Counted from the stretch's first letter, positions 53,523 to 62,804 are shown. The stretch is 64,000 bases of DNA from Stenotrophomonas sp. 610A2 (GCF_030549615.1 NZ_CP130832.1:1302001-1366000); one strand, 5' to 3'. The notes: generated from the letters alone by a model not told the origin. Numbers and translations are program-made.

Positions 53523-53922
53523 TGTAGGAGTGGCATCAGCCGCGAAGCAGATGTCATATCCGCAAGAAAGATGCCTGCGATTGCAGGCATTTTTGTATCC
53601 GAGCTGTCAGCGGCTTCGCGGTTTACACCGCTCCCACAAACGAATGGTGGACGCGGCTTTTGTAGGAGCGGCGTCAGCCGCGAAGCTGGTACTGCATCCG
53701 TAAACAAAAAAGACGTGCAATTGCAAGCATCTCTGGGTCGGAACCTTCGCTAGTTTCGCGGCTTACGCCGCTCCTACAAGAGCTCCGGTGTGCCGCTTCA
53801 GCTTTTGTGGGAGCGGCATCAGCCGTGAAGCTGGATTTGCGTCCGTAAGCGAAGATGCCTGCGGTTGCAGGCATCTTTGGGTCTGAAACTTCAGTGGCTT
53901 CGCGGCTTACGCCGCTCCTACA
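53523..53922. repeat. Three tandem BIME-like modules (~117 bp each)
   Basis: Modules at 53523-53638 (116 bp), 53661-53778 (118 bp) and 53806-53922 (117 bp). Each has a forward TGTAGGAGCGGC...GCCGCGAAGC element, a middle with its own small palindrome (ATGCCTGC...GCAGGCAT in copies 1 and 3, decayed in copy 2), and the inverted element at the end. The middles are clearly related, so whole modules were copied. The last three bases region supplies the murU stop. No gene. Confidence 0.92.
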
Positions 53923-54622
53923 ACAAAAGCTGGGATTCCAGTTGCTGCAGGCGCTCGGGGGTGCCTACGTCGGTCCAACGGCCTTGGTGATGCTGGCCGC
54001 TGATGCCGTCGCTGGCCATCGCTGCGCGCAGCAAGGGAGCGAGCTTGAAGCGCGGTGGTGTTTCCGCGCTGCCATCGGCATTGCCAATCACTGCCTGCCA
54101 GCCCTGCAGCAGCTGCGGTCGATATATGCCGATGCCGGCAAAGGTCAACCGCGCTTGTTCGCCGTTGTCGTGCAATCGGCCATCGGTATCCAGAATGAAA
54201 TCACCACGCGGGTGCTGCACGGGATTGTCGACCATGACCAGGTGCGCATTGCCCCTCGGTTCGCGCGGAAGATCGGCGAAATCAAAGTCGCTCCAGATAT
54301 CGCCATTGACCGCCAGGAACGGCGCCTCGCCGAGCAGTGGCAGTGCATTGTGCATGCCACCGCCGGTTTCCAGCGGCACCGGTCCTTCGTAGAGATAGTG
54401 CAGGCGCAGGTTCCAGCGACTGCCGTCGCCCAGTTTTTCCGGGAATTGCGTCGCCAACCAACTGGTGTTGACCACCACATCGCTGACGCCCAGCGCAGCC
54501 AGACGTTGCAGATGCCATTCAATCAAGGGCACGCCTGCGACAGCGAGCAGCGGCTTGGGCGTGTGATCGGTAAGTGGGCGCATGCGCTCGCCCAGCCCGG
54601 CAGCGAAGATCAGTGCCTTCAT
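53918..54622 (-). CDS. murU: N-acetylmuramate alpha-1-phosphate uridylyltransferase
   Basis: 234 residues, a sugar nucleotidyltransferase: AAGLGERMRPLTDHTPKPLL, then GGGMHNALPLLG and FLAVNGDIW. With AmgK (next gene upstream) it converts recycled MurNAc to UDP-MurNAc, bypassing de novo synthesis and its fosfomycin-sensitive step MurA. The gene overlaps amgK by 4 bases. The stop codon TAG lies inside the terminal REP element, so the C-terminus (ESQLLL) has been fixed by repeat insertion or abutment. Confidence 0.93.
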   Translation of the reverse strand: MKALIFAAGLGERMRPLTDHTPKPLLAVAGVPLIEWHLQRLAALGVSDVVVNTSWLATQFPEKLGDGSRWNLRLHYLYEGPVPLETGGGMHNALPLLGEAPFLAVNGDIWSDFDFADLPREPRGNAHLVMVDNPVQHPRGDFILDTDGRLHDNGEQARLTFAGIGIYRPQLLQGWQAVIGNADGSAETPPRFKLAPLLRAAMASDGISGQHHQGRWTDVGTPERLQQLESQLLL

Positions 54623-55629
54623 GCGGAAGCCTTGGCGGCCATCGCCGGTTTGAAGCGGCGTTCGAACAGATCCTGCAACGGCGCCAGTTCCGGATAGCGT
54701 GGCAGCACTTCATCCAGATAATTGATGAAGCGCGGTGCGTCTTCGAAGTAATGGCCCTTGCCATCGCGATCACGCAGGCGCACGAAGATGCCGAGGATTT
54801 TCAGGTGGCGCTGCACGCCCATCCAGTCGGCATCACGCAGGAACTGCGGCCACGGCCGGATCGGCAGGCCGGCGGCGGAAGCGCGGGCGTGATAGCGGGC
54901 CAGCCACGCATCCACTTTTTCCAGCGGCCAGCTCAGGAATGCATCCTTGAACAAGCTGGCCGGATCGTAGGCGATCGGGCCGCTGACCAGGTCCTGGAAA
55001 TCCAGCACCGCCGGGCCGCCTTCGACTGGCATCAGGTTGCGCGGCATGAAGTCGCGGTGGGTCAGTACCTGTGGCTGGTTCAGGGCGTTATCCATCAAAC
55101 GCCGCTGCACCAGTTGCAACTGCTCGCTCTCACCGCAGTCCAGGGTCAGGCCGAGGTGGCGCTGCACGAACCATTCTTCAAACAGGCCGGCATCGCGTTG
55201 CAGCAGTGCCTCGCCGAACGCACCCATGCCTTCCGGTACCGGAATCTGCTGCAGGCGGATCAGCTGCGCGAAGCTGGCATCGAACCATGCATCGGCCGTG
55301 TCGTCGGTGATGAAGCGTGCCAGGGTGGGCCCGCCGAGGTCTTCCAGCAGCAGGAAGCCATTGTCGAGGTCGCGTGCCAGTACCTGCGGCACGCGCACGC
55401 CACGCGGCTCCAGCAGATCGTGCATGCGCAGCCACGGTCGCACATCTTCCAGCCCCGGCGGCGAGTCCATCACGATGTGGCTGCCGCGCATGCTGTTGCT
55501 GCGCCAATAACTGCGGAAACCGGCATCGACCGATGCGCGCTCCAGTGTGGTTGCGGGGTCGCCAAGTGCGGTGGCGGCCCACTGCAGGCGTTGTTCGGTG
55601 CGCAGTGGATCGGAAGCGGGATCGTTCAT
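54619..55629 (-). CDS. amgK: N-acetylmuramate/N-acetylglucosamine anomeric kinase
   Basis: 336 residues of the aminoglycoside-phosphotransferase fold. The catalytic loop is LTHRDFMPRNLMP, the metal site VLDFQDLVSGPIAYD, and LLLEDLGGPTLARF is the hinge region. AmgK phosphorylates MurNAc and GlcNAc at the anomeric position; MurU then makes the UDP-sugar. The ATG at 55629 is chosen; GTG at 55635 is two codons earlier. Confidence 0.93.
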   Translation of the reverse strand: MNDPASDPLRTEQRLQWAATALGDPATTLERASVDAGFRSYWRSNSMRGSHIVMDSPPGLEDVRPWLRMHDLLEPRGVRVPQVLARDLDNGFLLLEDLGGPTLARFITDDTADAWFDASFAQLIRLQQIPVPEGMGAFGEALLQRDAGLFEEWFVQRHLGLTLDCGESEQLQLVQRRLMDNALNQPQVLTHRDFMPRNLMPVEGGPAVLDFQDLVSGPIAYDPASLFKDAFLSWPLEKVDAWLARYHARASAAGLPIRPWPQFLRDADWMGVQRHLKILGIFVRLRDRDGKGHYFEDAPRFINYLDEVLPRYPELAPLQDLFERRFKPAMAAKASA

Positions 55630-55675
55630 GGACACTACAAAGTTGCGGCGCCCGCAGGCGCCGTTGGAGAAGGAA

Positions 55676-55951
55676 TCAGCGCTTCTTGCCGCCGCTGATC
55701 AGGCGCAGCAGCGCCAGCAACACGATTGCACCGAGGACGGCGCCAACGAAGCCGGCCGGCTGGCCTGCCGAATACCAGCCCATCTCACGGCCGAACCAGC
55801 CGGCGAATACCGCGCCGGCGACGCCGAGCACGATGGTCAGCAGGCATCCCATGCGGTTGTTGCCGGGCATGAAGAAGCGCCCCAGCAAGCCGACGAAGAA
55901 GCCGATCAGGATGATGTACAGCCAGCTGTCGCTGCCAAACAGTCCGCTCAT
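55676..55951 (-). CDS. GlsB/YeaQ/YmgE family membrane protein
   Basis: 91 residues, three hydrophobic helices with the glycine-rich family pattern: LIGFFVGLLGRFFMPG, MGCLLTIVLGVAGAVFAGWFG and FVGAVLGAIVLLALLRLI. Known as transglycosylase-associated or stress-linked proteins; function not defined. Stands alone between amgK and the dipeptidase, same strand. Confidence 0.9.
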   Translation of the reverse strand: MSGLFGSDSWLYIILIGFFVGLLGRFFMPGNNRMGCLLTIVLGVAGAVFAGWFGREMGWYSAGQPAGFVGAVLGAIVLLALLRLISGGKKR

Positions 55952-56030
55952 GTTCTTGTCCGTACCTGAGAAAAACGCAGCCTAGCAAGGCCAGGCTGCG
56001 TTCGTCATCAAACCATCAGGCGCTGGCCGA

Positions 56031-57524
56031 TCAGCAGCAGCCGTGGCCACCGTGGCGGGTGCCACTGTCGGCGGCCACCGGCGAACCGCTGGTCTCGCCA
56101 CGCAGGCTGGCGGCGTGGTGGTCGAACAGCACCTTGGACACGCAGGAGGTGACGCGCTTGCCCATCGGGATGTGCAGGAACTCGTTCGGGCCGTGTGCAT
56201 TGGAATGCGGGCCGAGCACGCCGGTGATCATGAACTGCGCACCCGGGAACTTCTCACCCAGCATGCCCATGAACGGAATCGAGCCGCCTTCGCCCATGTA
56301 CATCGCCGGCTTGCCGAAGAAAGCCTGGCTGGCGTCGTCGATGGACTGTTCCAGCCACGGTGCCATTGCCGGTGCGTTCCAGCCGGTGGAAGCCTTTTCC
56401 AGATCCAGGCTGACGTGGGCGCCGTTCGGCGGATCACGCAGCAGGGCTTCCTTCAGCAGTTCGCCGCAGGCCTTGCCATTGGCGGTCGGCGGCAGGCGCA
56501 GCGACAGCTTCACCGAGGTTTCCGGGCGCAGCACGTTGCCGGCCGATTCCAGCGGCGGCATGCCGCCAATGCCGGTCACCGACAGGGCAGGGCGCCAGGT
56601 ACGGTTGAGCACCAGTTCGGTCAGCTCCTCGCTCATCGGCTTGAGGCCATCGACCAGCGGGAACTTGTCGAAGATGGCGGTATCGACCACGTCGGCAGCG
56701 CGCTTGGCCTGTTCCAGACGCTCGGCCGGGACTTCAACGTGCAGGCCATCGAGCAGGATGCGGCCGGTCTTTTCGTCCTCGATGCGCGACAGCAGCTGGC
56801 GCAGCAGGCGGAAGCTGGACGGCACCACGCCGGAGGCGTCACCGGAGTGCACGCCTTCGTTGAGCACCTTGACGGTGAAGTTGCCGCCGGTCAGGCCGCG
56901 CAGCGAGGTGGTGCACCACAGCTGGTCGTAGTTGGCGCAGCCCGAATCCAGGCACACCACCAACGACGGCTGGCCGATGCGATCGGCCAGGTGGTCGACA
57001 TAGGCCGGCAGATCGTAGGAGCCGGATTCTTCGCAGGCTTCGATCAGGATCACGCAGCGGGCGTGCGGCAGGCCTTGTTCCTGCAGCGCCAGCACTGCGG
57101 CCAGCGAGCCGAAGATGGCGTAGCCGTCATCAGCGCCGCCGCGGCCGTACAGCTTGTCGCCGCGCAGCACCGGAATCCACGGGCCGAGGTCGTCGTCCCA
57201 GCCGGTCATTTCTGGCTGCTTGTCCAGGTGGCCGTAGAGCAGGACGGTGTCGTCGCCGGTTTCCGGGCCGGTGGCCGGGATTTCCAGGAACAGCAACGGG
57301 GTACGCCCTTCCAGGCGAACCACCTCGACCTGCAGGCCGGGGATGGTCTGCGCCTTGGCCCAGTTCTCCATCAGGGTGACGGCCTGTTCCATATAGCCGT
57401 TGGCGACCCAATTGGCGTCGAACATCGGCGATTTATTGGGGATACGGATGTAATCGACCAGTTGCGGAACGATGTCGCTGTCCCACTTGTCGCTGAGAAA
57501 TTGGCCGATCTTGGCGCTGTCCAT
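56031..57524 (-). CDS. M20 family dipeptidase/carboxypeptidase
   Basis: 497 residues from the ATG at 57524, which has GGAGAT 4 bases upstream. A zinc peptidase with the metal-site series LLYGHLDKQPE, GRGGADDGYAIFG, ILIEACEESGS, VVCLDSG and HSNAHGPNEFLHIP. A dimerisation domain is inserted between residues about 210 and 400. It probably cleaves dipeptides. The last residues, TRHGGHGCC, form a His/Cys tail that is not part of the catalytic core. It diverges from comEA. Confidence 0.93.
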   Translation of the reverse strand: MDSAKIGQFLSDKWDSDIVPQLVDYIRIPNKSPMFDANWVANGYMEQAVTLMENWAKAQTIPGLQVEVVRLEGRTPLLFLEIPATGPETGDDTVLLYGHLDKQPEMTGWDDDLGPWIPVLRGDKLYGRGGADDGYAIFGSLAAVLALQEQGLPHARCVILIEACEESGSYDLPAYVDHLADRIGQPSLVVCLDSGCANYDQLWCTTSLRGLTGGNFTVKVLNEGVHSGDASGVVPSSFRLLRQLLSRIEDEKTGRILLDGLHVEVPAERLEQAKRAADVVDTAIFDKFPLVDGLKPMSEELTELVLNRTWRPALSVTGIGGMPPLESAGNVLRPETSVKLSLRLPPTANGKACGELLKEALLRDPPNGAHVSLDLEKASTGWNAPAMAPWLEQSIDDASQAFFGKPAMYMGEGGSIPFMGMLGEKFPGAQFMITGVLGPHSNAHGPNEFLHIPMGKRVTSCVSKVLFDHHAASLRGETSGSPVAADSGTRHGGHGCC

Positions 57525-57758
57525 CTGGATCTCCGGTAGCAATGTCAGGTGCAACCATTCTACGCCGCTCCCTTGTTTGGCGGGTCTGCGGTGGTTTCAT
57601 CGATGAGTTCTTGTAGGACTTTTCCTACAGAGGCCCGGGCTGTTGGCTGGCTGTTTGCCAAACCCGCTGCGGATATTCTGGATTCATGTGGCGCGGGACA
57701 CTGATTCGGCCGGCGGGAGAGCCAGCCAATCAGCCACCAAGTCACAAGGAGTACAGCG

Positions 57759-58091
57759 ATGAAGCTTTTTACCGTAACGCTGCAGTCTCTGATTCTCGCA
57801 TTGGTATTGACCCTTACGGCACACGCCACGGACAAGGTCGATATCAATACCGCCTCCGCGGCGGAGCTGAATCAGGTGTTGGTGAACGTCGGCCCTTCCA
57901 AGGCGCAGGCGATCATTGAACACAGACAGGCCAACGGGCCATTCAAAAGTGTCGAGGAACTGGCACTGGTGAAAGGAATCGGATTGAAGACGGTCGAACG
58001 GAATCGTGACCTGATCGAAGCAAGGGCCGGAGCTGCTCCTGCCAAGAGTGCTACCGGGACGGTAGCTGCGCAGCCGGTTGAGAGGCGCTGA
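57759..58091 (+). CDS. comEA: ComEA family helix-hairpin-helix DNA-binding protein
   Basis: 110 residues. A strong AAGGAGT ribosome site stands 6 bases before the ATG. Signal peptide (MKLFTVTLQSLILALVLTLT, AHA cleavage), then a double helix-hairpin-helix domain: DINTASAAELNQVLVNVGPSKA and ELALVKGIGLKTVE. Such proteins bind incoming DNA in the periplasm during natural transformation, which fits the pilT/pilU retraction genes of this chromosome. The C-terminal Ala/Thr-rich tail is short. Confidence 0.9.
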   Translation: MKLFTVTLQSLILALVLTLTAHATDKVDINTASAAELNQVLVNVGPSKAQAIIEHRQANGPFKSVEELALVKGIGLKTVERNRDLIEARAGAAPAKSATGTVAAQPVERR

Positions 58092-58256
58092 GCGGAAGGA
58101 ATCGAATAGTGAACCGTCAGGATGACGGATCACCAGGAACCCGAAAAGGGCAGGACGCTGGGGGCTGGAAGGATGCCAACAAGGATGTGAGGTCGTCCGG
58201 TGTTGCACAGTGACGTGCAGCCGGGCGATTTTTCTGTCTGTGCTCTTTGGAAACGG

Positions 58257-58290
58257 CAAGGCCCGGGGAAACCCGGGCCTTGCTGGCTTT
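58257..58290 (+). terminator. Terminator-type hairpin downstream of comEA
   Basis: CAAGGCCCGGG, GAAA tetraloop, CCCGGGCCTTG: a perfect 11-bp stem, followed by CTGGCTTTTGGG. It is 166 bp after comEA; the stretch between shows no gene. Confidence 0.7.
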
Positions 58291-58393
58291 TGGGCGCTGG
58301 GCCGAAATCTGGATCTGATATTCCGGATCCGTAACAGCTGGAATCCGAGCCTTTCGGCTCCGCTGCCCGGCTGTTGCCGCGGCTGCGGTTGTT

Positions 58394-58492
58394 TGTGGGA
58401 GCGGCGTCAGCCGCGAAGCTGGTGGTGGTTGTGGCGATTGTCAGTTGGCGATCTGATTTTGTATCAGCTTCGCGGCTGACGCCGCTCCTACA
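58394..58492. repeat. REP doublet (BIME-like) in comEA-gntP gap
   Basis: Forward element 58394-58420 (TGTGGGAGCGGCGTCAGC...) and inverted element 58466-58492, with a 45-bp unrelated middle. Same family as 46334-46430 and 53523-53922. The rest of the 500-bp gap holds only the hairpin at 58257. Confidence 0.87.
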
Positions 58493-58591
58493 AAAAGCTG
58501 GTCCGTGCGTGGTCTATTTGGCCTGGTTGATTCGGCTACGAAATCTTGTCGCGGTTGAATGCCCCGGTTTTGGGCCAGGGCGAGCCGAGGC

Positions 58592-59998
58592 TTAAACCAA
58601 GCCGGTCGCGTAATACACGCCGATGATCGCGAACACCGCCAGGGTCTTGATGATGGTGATGGCGAAGATGTCCTTGTAGGACTGGCGGTGGGTGAGGCCG
58701 GTGACGGCAAGCACGGTGATCACCGCGCCGTTATGCGGCAGCGTGTCCATGCCGCCGGAGGCCATCGACGCCACACGATGCAGCACTTCCATCGGAATGC
58801 CTGCAGCCTGCGCATTGGCGATGAAGCTGTCGGCCATTGCTGCCAGCGCGATGCTCATGCCACCCGAAGCCGAGCCGGTGATGCCGGCCATGGCGGTAAC
58901 CGAAACCGCTTCGTTGACCAGCGGATTCGGGATCGAGCCCAGTGCGTTGGCGACAACCAGGAAGCCGGGCAGGGCGGCAATCACCGCGCCAAAACCATAT
59001 TCGGAGGCGGTGTTCATCGAGGCCAGCATGGCGCCGCCGATGGCCGATTTGGTGCCTTCGGCAAACGAGGCCACCACCGGCTTCCAGGCGAAAGCAATGA
59101 CGCTGAGGATGCCCAGCAACAACGCCCCTTGCACGGCCCAGATGGCGCCCAGCTTGGAGACTTCCTGCACCACCGGTGCCGGGTTGCCGATCACGGCTGG
59201 AATGAAGGACTGGGTTTCACCGTAGAAGCCGGGAATCCAGCGGGTCAGCAGGAAGTTGGCCACGCCGACCAGGATCAACGGGGTGATGGCGATCAGTGGG
59301 TGCGCGAGATTCTGGCCTTGGAAGGGCTCTGGCTCGTTGCGCAGTTCCTCGTTGGCGCCTGCATAGCCCTCGCCATTGCGTACCGCTACACGGCGGCGCC
59401 ATTCCAGGTAGCTCATGCCCAGGATCAGGATCACCACGGTGCCGATCACGCCCAGCCACGGCGCGGCCCAGCTGTTGGTGCCGAAGAACGCAGAGGGAAT
59501 GATGTTCTGGATCTGCGGCGTGCCCGGCAGCGCATCCATGGTGAAGGTGAAAGCACCCAGTGCGATGGTGCCGGGAATCAGTCGCTTGGGGATGTTGCTC
59601 TGGCGGAACAGCTCGGCGGCAAACGGGTAGACCGCGAACACAACCACGAACAGCGATACACCGCCGTAGGTGAGCAGCGCACAGACCAGCACGATCGACA
59701 GCATTGCGCGCTTGGCGCCAACCAGCTTGATGGTGGCGCTGACGATGGACTTGGAGAAACCCGAGACCTCGATCAGCTTGCCGAACACCGCGCCCAGCAC
59801 GAACACCGGGAAGTACAGCTTGAGGAAGCCGACCATCTTGTCCATGAACAAGCCGGTGAACATCGGCTGCACCAGCGTGGGATCGGTCAGCAGCACTGCG
59901 CCCAGCGCCGCCACCGGCGCGAACAGGATCACGCTGTAGCCGCGGTAGGCGACGAACATCAGGAAGCACAGGGCCGCCAATACGATCAGAAACGACAT
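58592..59998 (-). CDS. GntP family permease
   Basis: 468 residues, about 12-14 hydrophobic segments. GntP-family blocks are LTYGGVSLFVVVFAVYPFA, LGAFTFTMDALPGTPQIQN and a late MASGGMDTLPHNGAVITVL. Members carry gluconate, related sugar acids or 3-hydroxybutyrate; the exact substrate is not readable. The TPQIQNIIPSAFFGT region resembles the 3-hydroxybutyrate-type subgroup more than gluconate permeases, but that is weak. It diverges from a TonB-dependent receptor with 161 bp between. Confidence 0.87.
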   Translation of the reverse strand: MSFLIVLAALCFLMFVAYRGYSVILFAPVAALGAVLLTDPTLVQPMFTGLFMDKMVGFLKLYFPVFVLGAVFGKLIEVSGFSKSIVSATIKLVGAKRAMLSIVLVCALLTYGGVSLFVVVFAVYPFAAELFRQSNIPKRLIPGTIALGAFTFTMDALPGTPQIQNIIPSAFFGTNSWAAPWLGVIGTVVILILGMSYLEWRRRVAVRNGEGYAGANEELRNEPEPFQGQNLAHPLIAITPLILVGVANFLLTRWIPGFYGETQSFIPAVIGNPAPVVQEVSKLGAIWAVQGALLLGILSVIAFAWKPVVASFAEGTKSAIGGAMLASMNTASEYGFGAVIAALPGFLVVANALGSIPNPLVNEAVSVTAMAGITGSASGGMSIALAAMADSFIANAQAAGIPMEVLHRVASMASGGMDTLPHNGAVITVLAVTGLTHRQSYKDIFAITIIKTLAVFAIIGVYYATGLV

Positions 59999-60159
59999 TC
60001 ACAGCTCCCCGGCCAATACATTGCCGGCGAGTATCAGGACGAAGTGCGGCCCGGCCCACTGTACGAAGGGACTATACGCGGCCGGCTAACGCTCCATTAA
60101 CGTGCGCTCCATGGCGACATTCGTGTGTCGCAACGTCATACCCGGGAGGAGGGAGACCA

Positions 60160-62400
60160 ATGAAGCGCAAGTATCTGAGTATCGCCATCGGTGGCATTCT
60201 GTTGGCACCGGCCGCATTCGTGCAGGCACAGGAACAGCAGGCGGTGCCGGCTGGCACGCAGGCCACGCAGCTGGATGAAGTGACCGTGACCGCGCGTCGT
60301 CGCACGGAGTCCATCCAGGACGTACCGGTTGCGGTCAGCGCCTTCGGCGAGGAGCAGATCAAGGATCTGCAGGCCTCGACCGTGGAAGGCCTGCAGGGCG
60401 CCGTGCCCAACATGAACATCGCCCAGGGCCGTGGCTCGGCAAACAGCGTCAACGTCTTCATCCGCGGCATCGGCCAGCCCGACGCGCTGCAGACCTTCGA
60501 CCCGGGCGTTGGCATGTACGTGGACGACGTCTACTACTCGCGCATCAACGGTGCCTTGTTCTCGCTGTTCGACATCCAGCAGCTGGAAGTGCTGCGCGGC
60601 CCGCAGGGCACGCTGTACGGCAAGAACTCCACCGGCGGCGCGATCAAGCTGACCACCAAGAATCCCTTCGACAATGAAGGCGGTGCAGTGGAAGTAACCG
60701 CTGGTGACTACGGTCGTCTGGAAGGTCGCTTCTATGTCTCTGGCAAGCTGAGCGATACGCTGGCTGGCAGCATCGCGGGCGCCAAGATCACCAATGACGG
60801 TTACGTCAAGGATGCGGTCACCGGCAAGCGCTACAACGACGACGATACCGAGGCGTTCCGCGCCAAGCTGGCGTACAAGCCGACCGACAATTTCAGCGCG
60901 GTGCTGTCGCTGGATACCACCAAGCAGGATGCCGCGCTGACCCTGGGCCGGCCAATGGCGGATCTGCGCCAGAGCAGCCTCGCTCCGGTCGGTGTGATCG
61001 TGCTGCAGCCGGGCGAAACCGGTGAGTGGAATCGTCGCGCACAGACCTCGTTCCAGAATGGCGAAGGCCAGTACCTGAAGCATTCCGGCGCCTCGCTGGC
61101 GATGGACTGGGATATCAACGAACAGTTCACGCTGAAGAGCATCACGTCCTACCGCAAGCTCAAGACCGAGTCGTATATCGACATCGACGCCTCCGAGTAC
61201 GAGCTGGGCGACGTACTGGTGGCGCTGGACCAGAACCAGAAGAGCCAGGAATTCCAGCTGCATTACGACAACGGCTCCAATGTGCACGCGACCTTTGGCG
61301 CGTACTACATGAAAGAGAACGTGCCGTCGTACCAGGAGGCTTACGCTGACGATCTGTTCTCGTTCCTGGGTGCCAAGGTGCCGTTCCTGCGCACCATCGA
61401 TGATGACCTGACCACCACGTCCACCGCTGCATTCGCGCACGTGAACTGGGAATTCGTGCCGACCTGGACCGTCGCTGCTGGCGTGCGCTGGACCAAGGAC
61501 AAGAAAGACTACGATCGTTCCACCAGCACCTTCTGGGGCGCCCCGTTTGCCAGCTTGAACGGCACCGTGGCATTCGACGCCAAGGCCTCGTGGACGGCGG
61601 TGACCCCGTCGATCAGCCTGCAGAAGGAATTCAGCGACAACCTGATGGGCTATGTGTCGGCCAACCGCGGCTTCAAGTCGGGTGGCTTCAACGGCCGCGC
61701 CAACACCGTGTATGACACCCAACACGCCAAGTTCGATCCGGAATACGTGTGGACCTACGAGCTGGGCCTGAAGGGCAGCAGCGCCGATCACCGCCTGCGC
61801 GGTACCGCGACGGCGTTCTACAGCAACTACAGCGACTTCCAGGCCCGTGTGTCGCAGGACGTTGGTACTTTCCCGGTGTTGAATGCGGCCAAGCTCAACA
61901 TCAAGGGCATCGAGCTGGAAGGCAGCGCGTTGCTGGGCGAGGCGACCACGCTGAGCGCGCAGCTGGGCTGGATGGATGCCAAGTACGACAGCTTCGAGGA
62001 CTTCCGCCTCGATCCGTCGTACGCCGGCTACGACCCGACCGTGAACCACGACCACGTGCCGTTCTCGCCGGATTGGACCGCACGCGTCGCCCTGCAGCAT
62101 GTGTTCTCGCTGGGTGACAGCGGCAGTCTGACCTTTGGCGGTGACGTCTCCTATCGCGGCGACACCTGGTTGTCGGTGGATAACCGTGACGTGCTGAGCC
62201 AGGACGCTTACACCCTGGTGGGCGCCTACGGCGTATGGGATTCGTCGCAGCTGACCTGGCAGATCCGTGCCGGCGTGCGCAACCTGACCGACAAGCAGTA
62301 CAAGACCGAAGGTCAGGAGTTCGCCAGCGTCGGCAACATCCAGACCGCGTATTACGGTCTGCCACGCAACTGGTATGTGTCGGTGCGTTACAACTTCTGA
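60160..62400 (+). CDS. TonB-dependent outer-membrane receptor
   Basis: 746 residues. Signal peptide with AFVQAQ cleavage, a TonB box (LDEVTVTARRR), plug domain (about 50-160) with VLRGPQGTLYGKNSTGGAI, and a 22-strand barrel ending in the outer-membrane signature WYVSVRYNF (terminal Phe). The subgroup resembles receptors for carbohydrates, aromatic or unknown organic ligands more than classical siderophore receptors, but the ligand cannot be read. The start has GGGAGGAGGGAG upstream. The divergent GntP permease may take the same substrate across the inner membrane. Confidence 0.93.
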   Translation: MKRKYLSIAIGGILLAPAAFVQAQEQQAVPAGTQATQLDEVTVTARRRTESIQDVPVAVSAFGEEQIKDLQASTVEGLQGAVPNMNIAQGRGSANSVNVFIRGIGQPDALQTFDPGVGMYVDDVYYSRINGALFSLFDIQQLEVLRGPQGTLYGKNSTGGAIKLTTKNPFDNEGGAVEVTAGDYGRLEGRFYVSGKLSDTLAGSIAGAKITNDGYVKDAVTGKRYNDDDTEAFRAKLAYKPTDNFSAVLSLDTTKQDAALTLGRPMADLRQSSLAPVGVIVLQPGETGEWNRRAQTSFQNGEGQYLKHSGASLAMDWDINEQFTLKSITSYRKLKTESYIDIDASEYELGDVLVALDQNQKSQEFQLHYDNGSNVHATFGAYYMKENVPSYQEAYADDLFSFLGAKVPFLRTIDDDLTTTSTAAFAHVNWEFVPTWTVAAGVRWTKDKKDYDRSTSTFWGAPFASLNGTVAFDAKASWTAVTPSISLQKEFSDNLMGYVSANRGFKSGGFNGRANTVYDTQHAKFDPEYVWTYELGLKGSSADHRLRGTATAFYSNYSDFQARVSQDVGTFPVLNAAKLNIKGIELEGSALLGEATTLSAQLGWMDAKYDSFEDFRLDPSYAGYDPTVNHDHVPFSPDWTARVALQHVFSLGDSGSLTFGGDVSYRGDTWLSVDNRDVLSQDAYTLVGAYGVWDSSQLTWQIRAGVRNLTDKQYKTEGQEFASVGNIQTAYYGLPRNWYVSVRYNF

Positions 62401-62440
62401 TGAGGGAGCCGGTGACGGCTCGCTGACCGGAACGCAAGGC

Positions 62441-62469
62441 AGCCCTTTCCCGCATGGCGGGGAAGGGCT
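62441..62469 (+). terminator. Terminator of the TonB-dependent receptor gene
   Basis: AGCCCTTTCCCGC and GCGGGGAAGGGCT around ATG, followed by TTTTGC. About 40 bp after the stop codon. Confidence 0.75.
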
Positions 62470-62490
62470 TTTGCTGTTGCTGTTGCTTGA

Positions 62491-62716
62491 AGCCCCTCTC
62501 CCGCCTGCGGGAGAGGGGCTGGGGTGAGGGCAGCTTTTGCTGTTGGCTTTGAAGCTCTGACTTGTGATGCAAAAGCTAGAAAGCAAATTGCTGGCGAACC
62601 GCACCCTCACCCCAACCCCCGCCCCGCGCCCCGGCCCCCGCGCCAGCGCGAGGGCGCTCGACGAAGGGCGAACCTATGGTTCGCAAACGCATCTTCTCGC
62701 CCCGAAGGGAGAGGGG
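62491..62716. repeat. CCCTCTCCCGC hairpin plus ~115-bp dispersed repeat, copy 2
   Basis: A hairpin of the 10857 family lies at 62491-62530. Then comes a second copy (62602-62716) of the compound repeat at 24344-24460, with the same order of GCGCCAGCGC hairpin, CGAACC/GGTTCG stem and a terminal C-rich/G-rich stem. The gap to the next gene holds nothing else. Confidence 0.75.
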
Positions 62717-62804
62717 CTTTGAGCAAGACCTTCAGGCTTTTCAACGCTTCATCCTCTGCGCTTAACTCCGTATCCTGCCAAGCAGCTTCCGGGAAACGCT
62801 TTCC

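Noticed and set aside
53523..53922. CRISPR array
   Set aside because: Periodic repeats are present, but units are ~117 bp with palindromic REP ends in alternating orientation, the middles are alike rather than unique spacers, and no cas gene is near.
59999..60159. Riboswitch (cobalamin-type) before the TonB receptor
   Set aside because: The gap is only 161 bp, is shared with a divergent gene, and shows no B12-box-like sequence.
60136..62610. Minus-strand frame of 824 codons opposite the TonB receptor
   Set aside because: It is the shadow of a high-GC gene; it is Gln/His/Arg/Gly-rich, has no signal or domain, and the plus-strand frame has a complete receptor.
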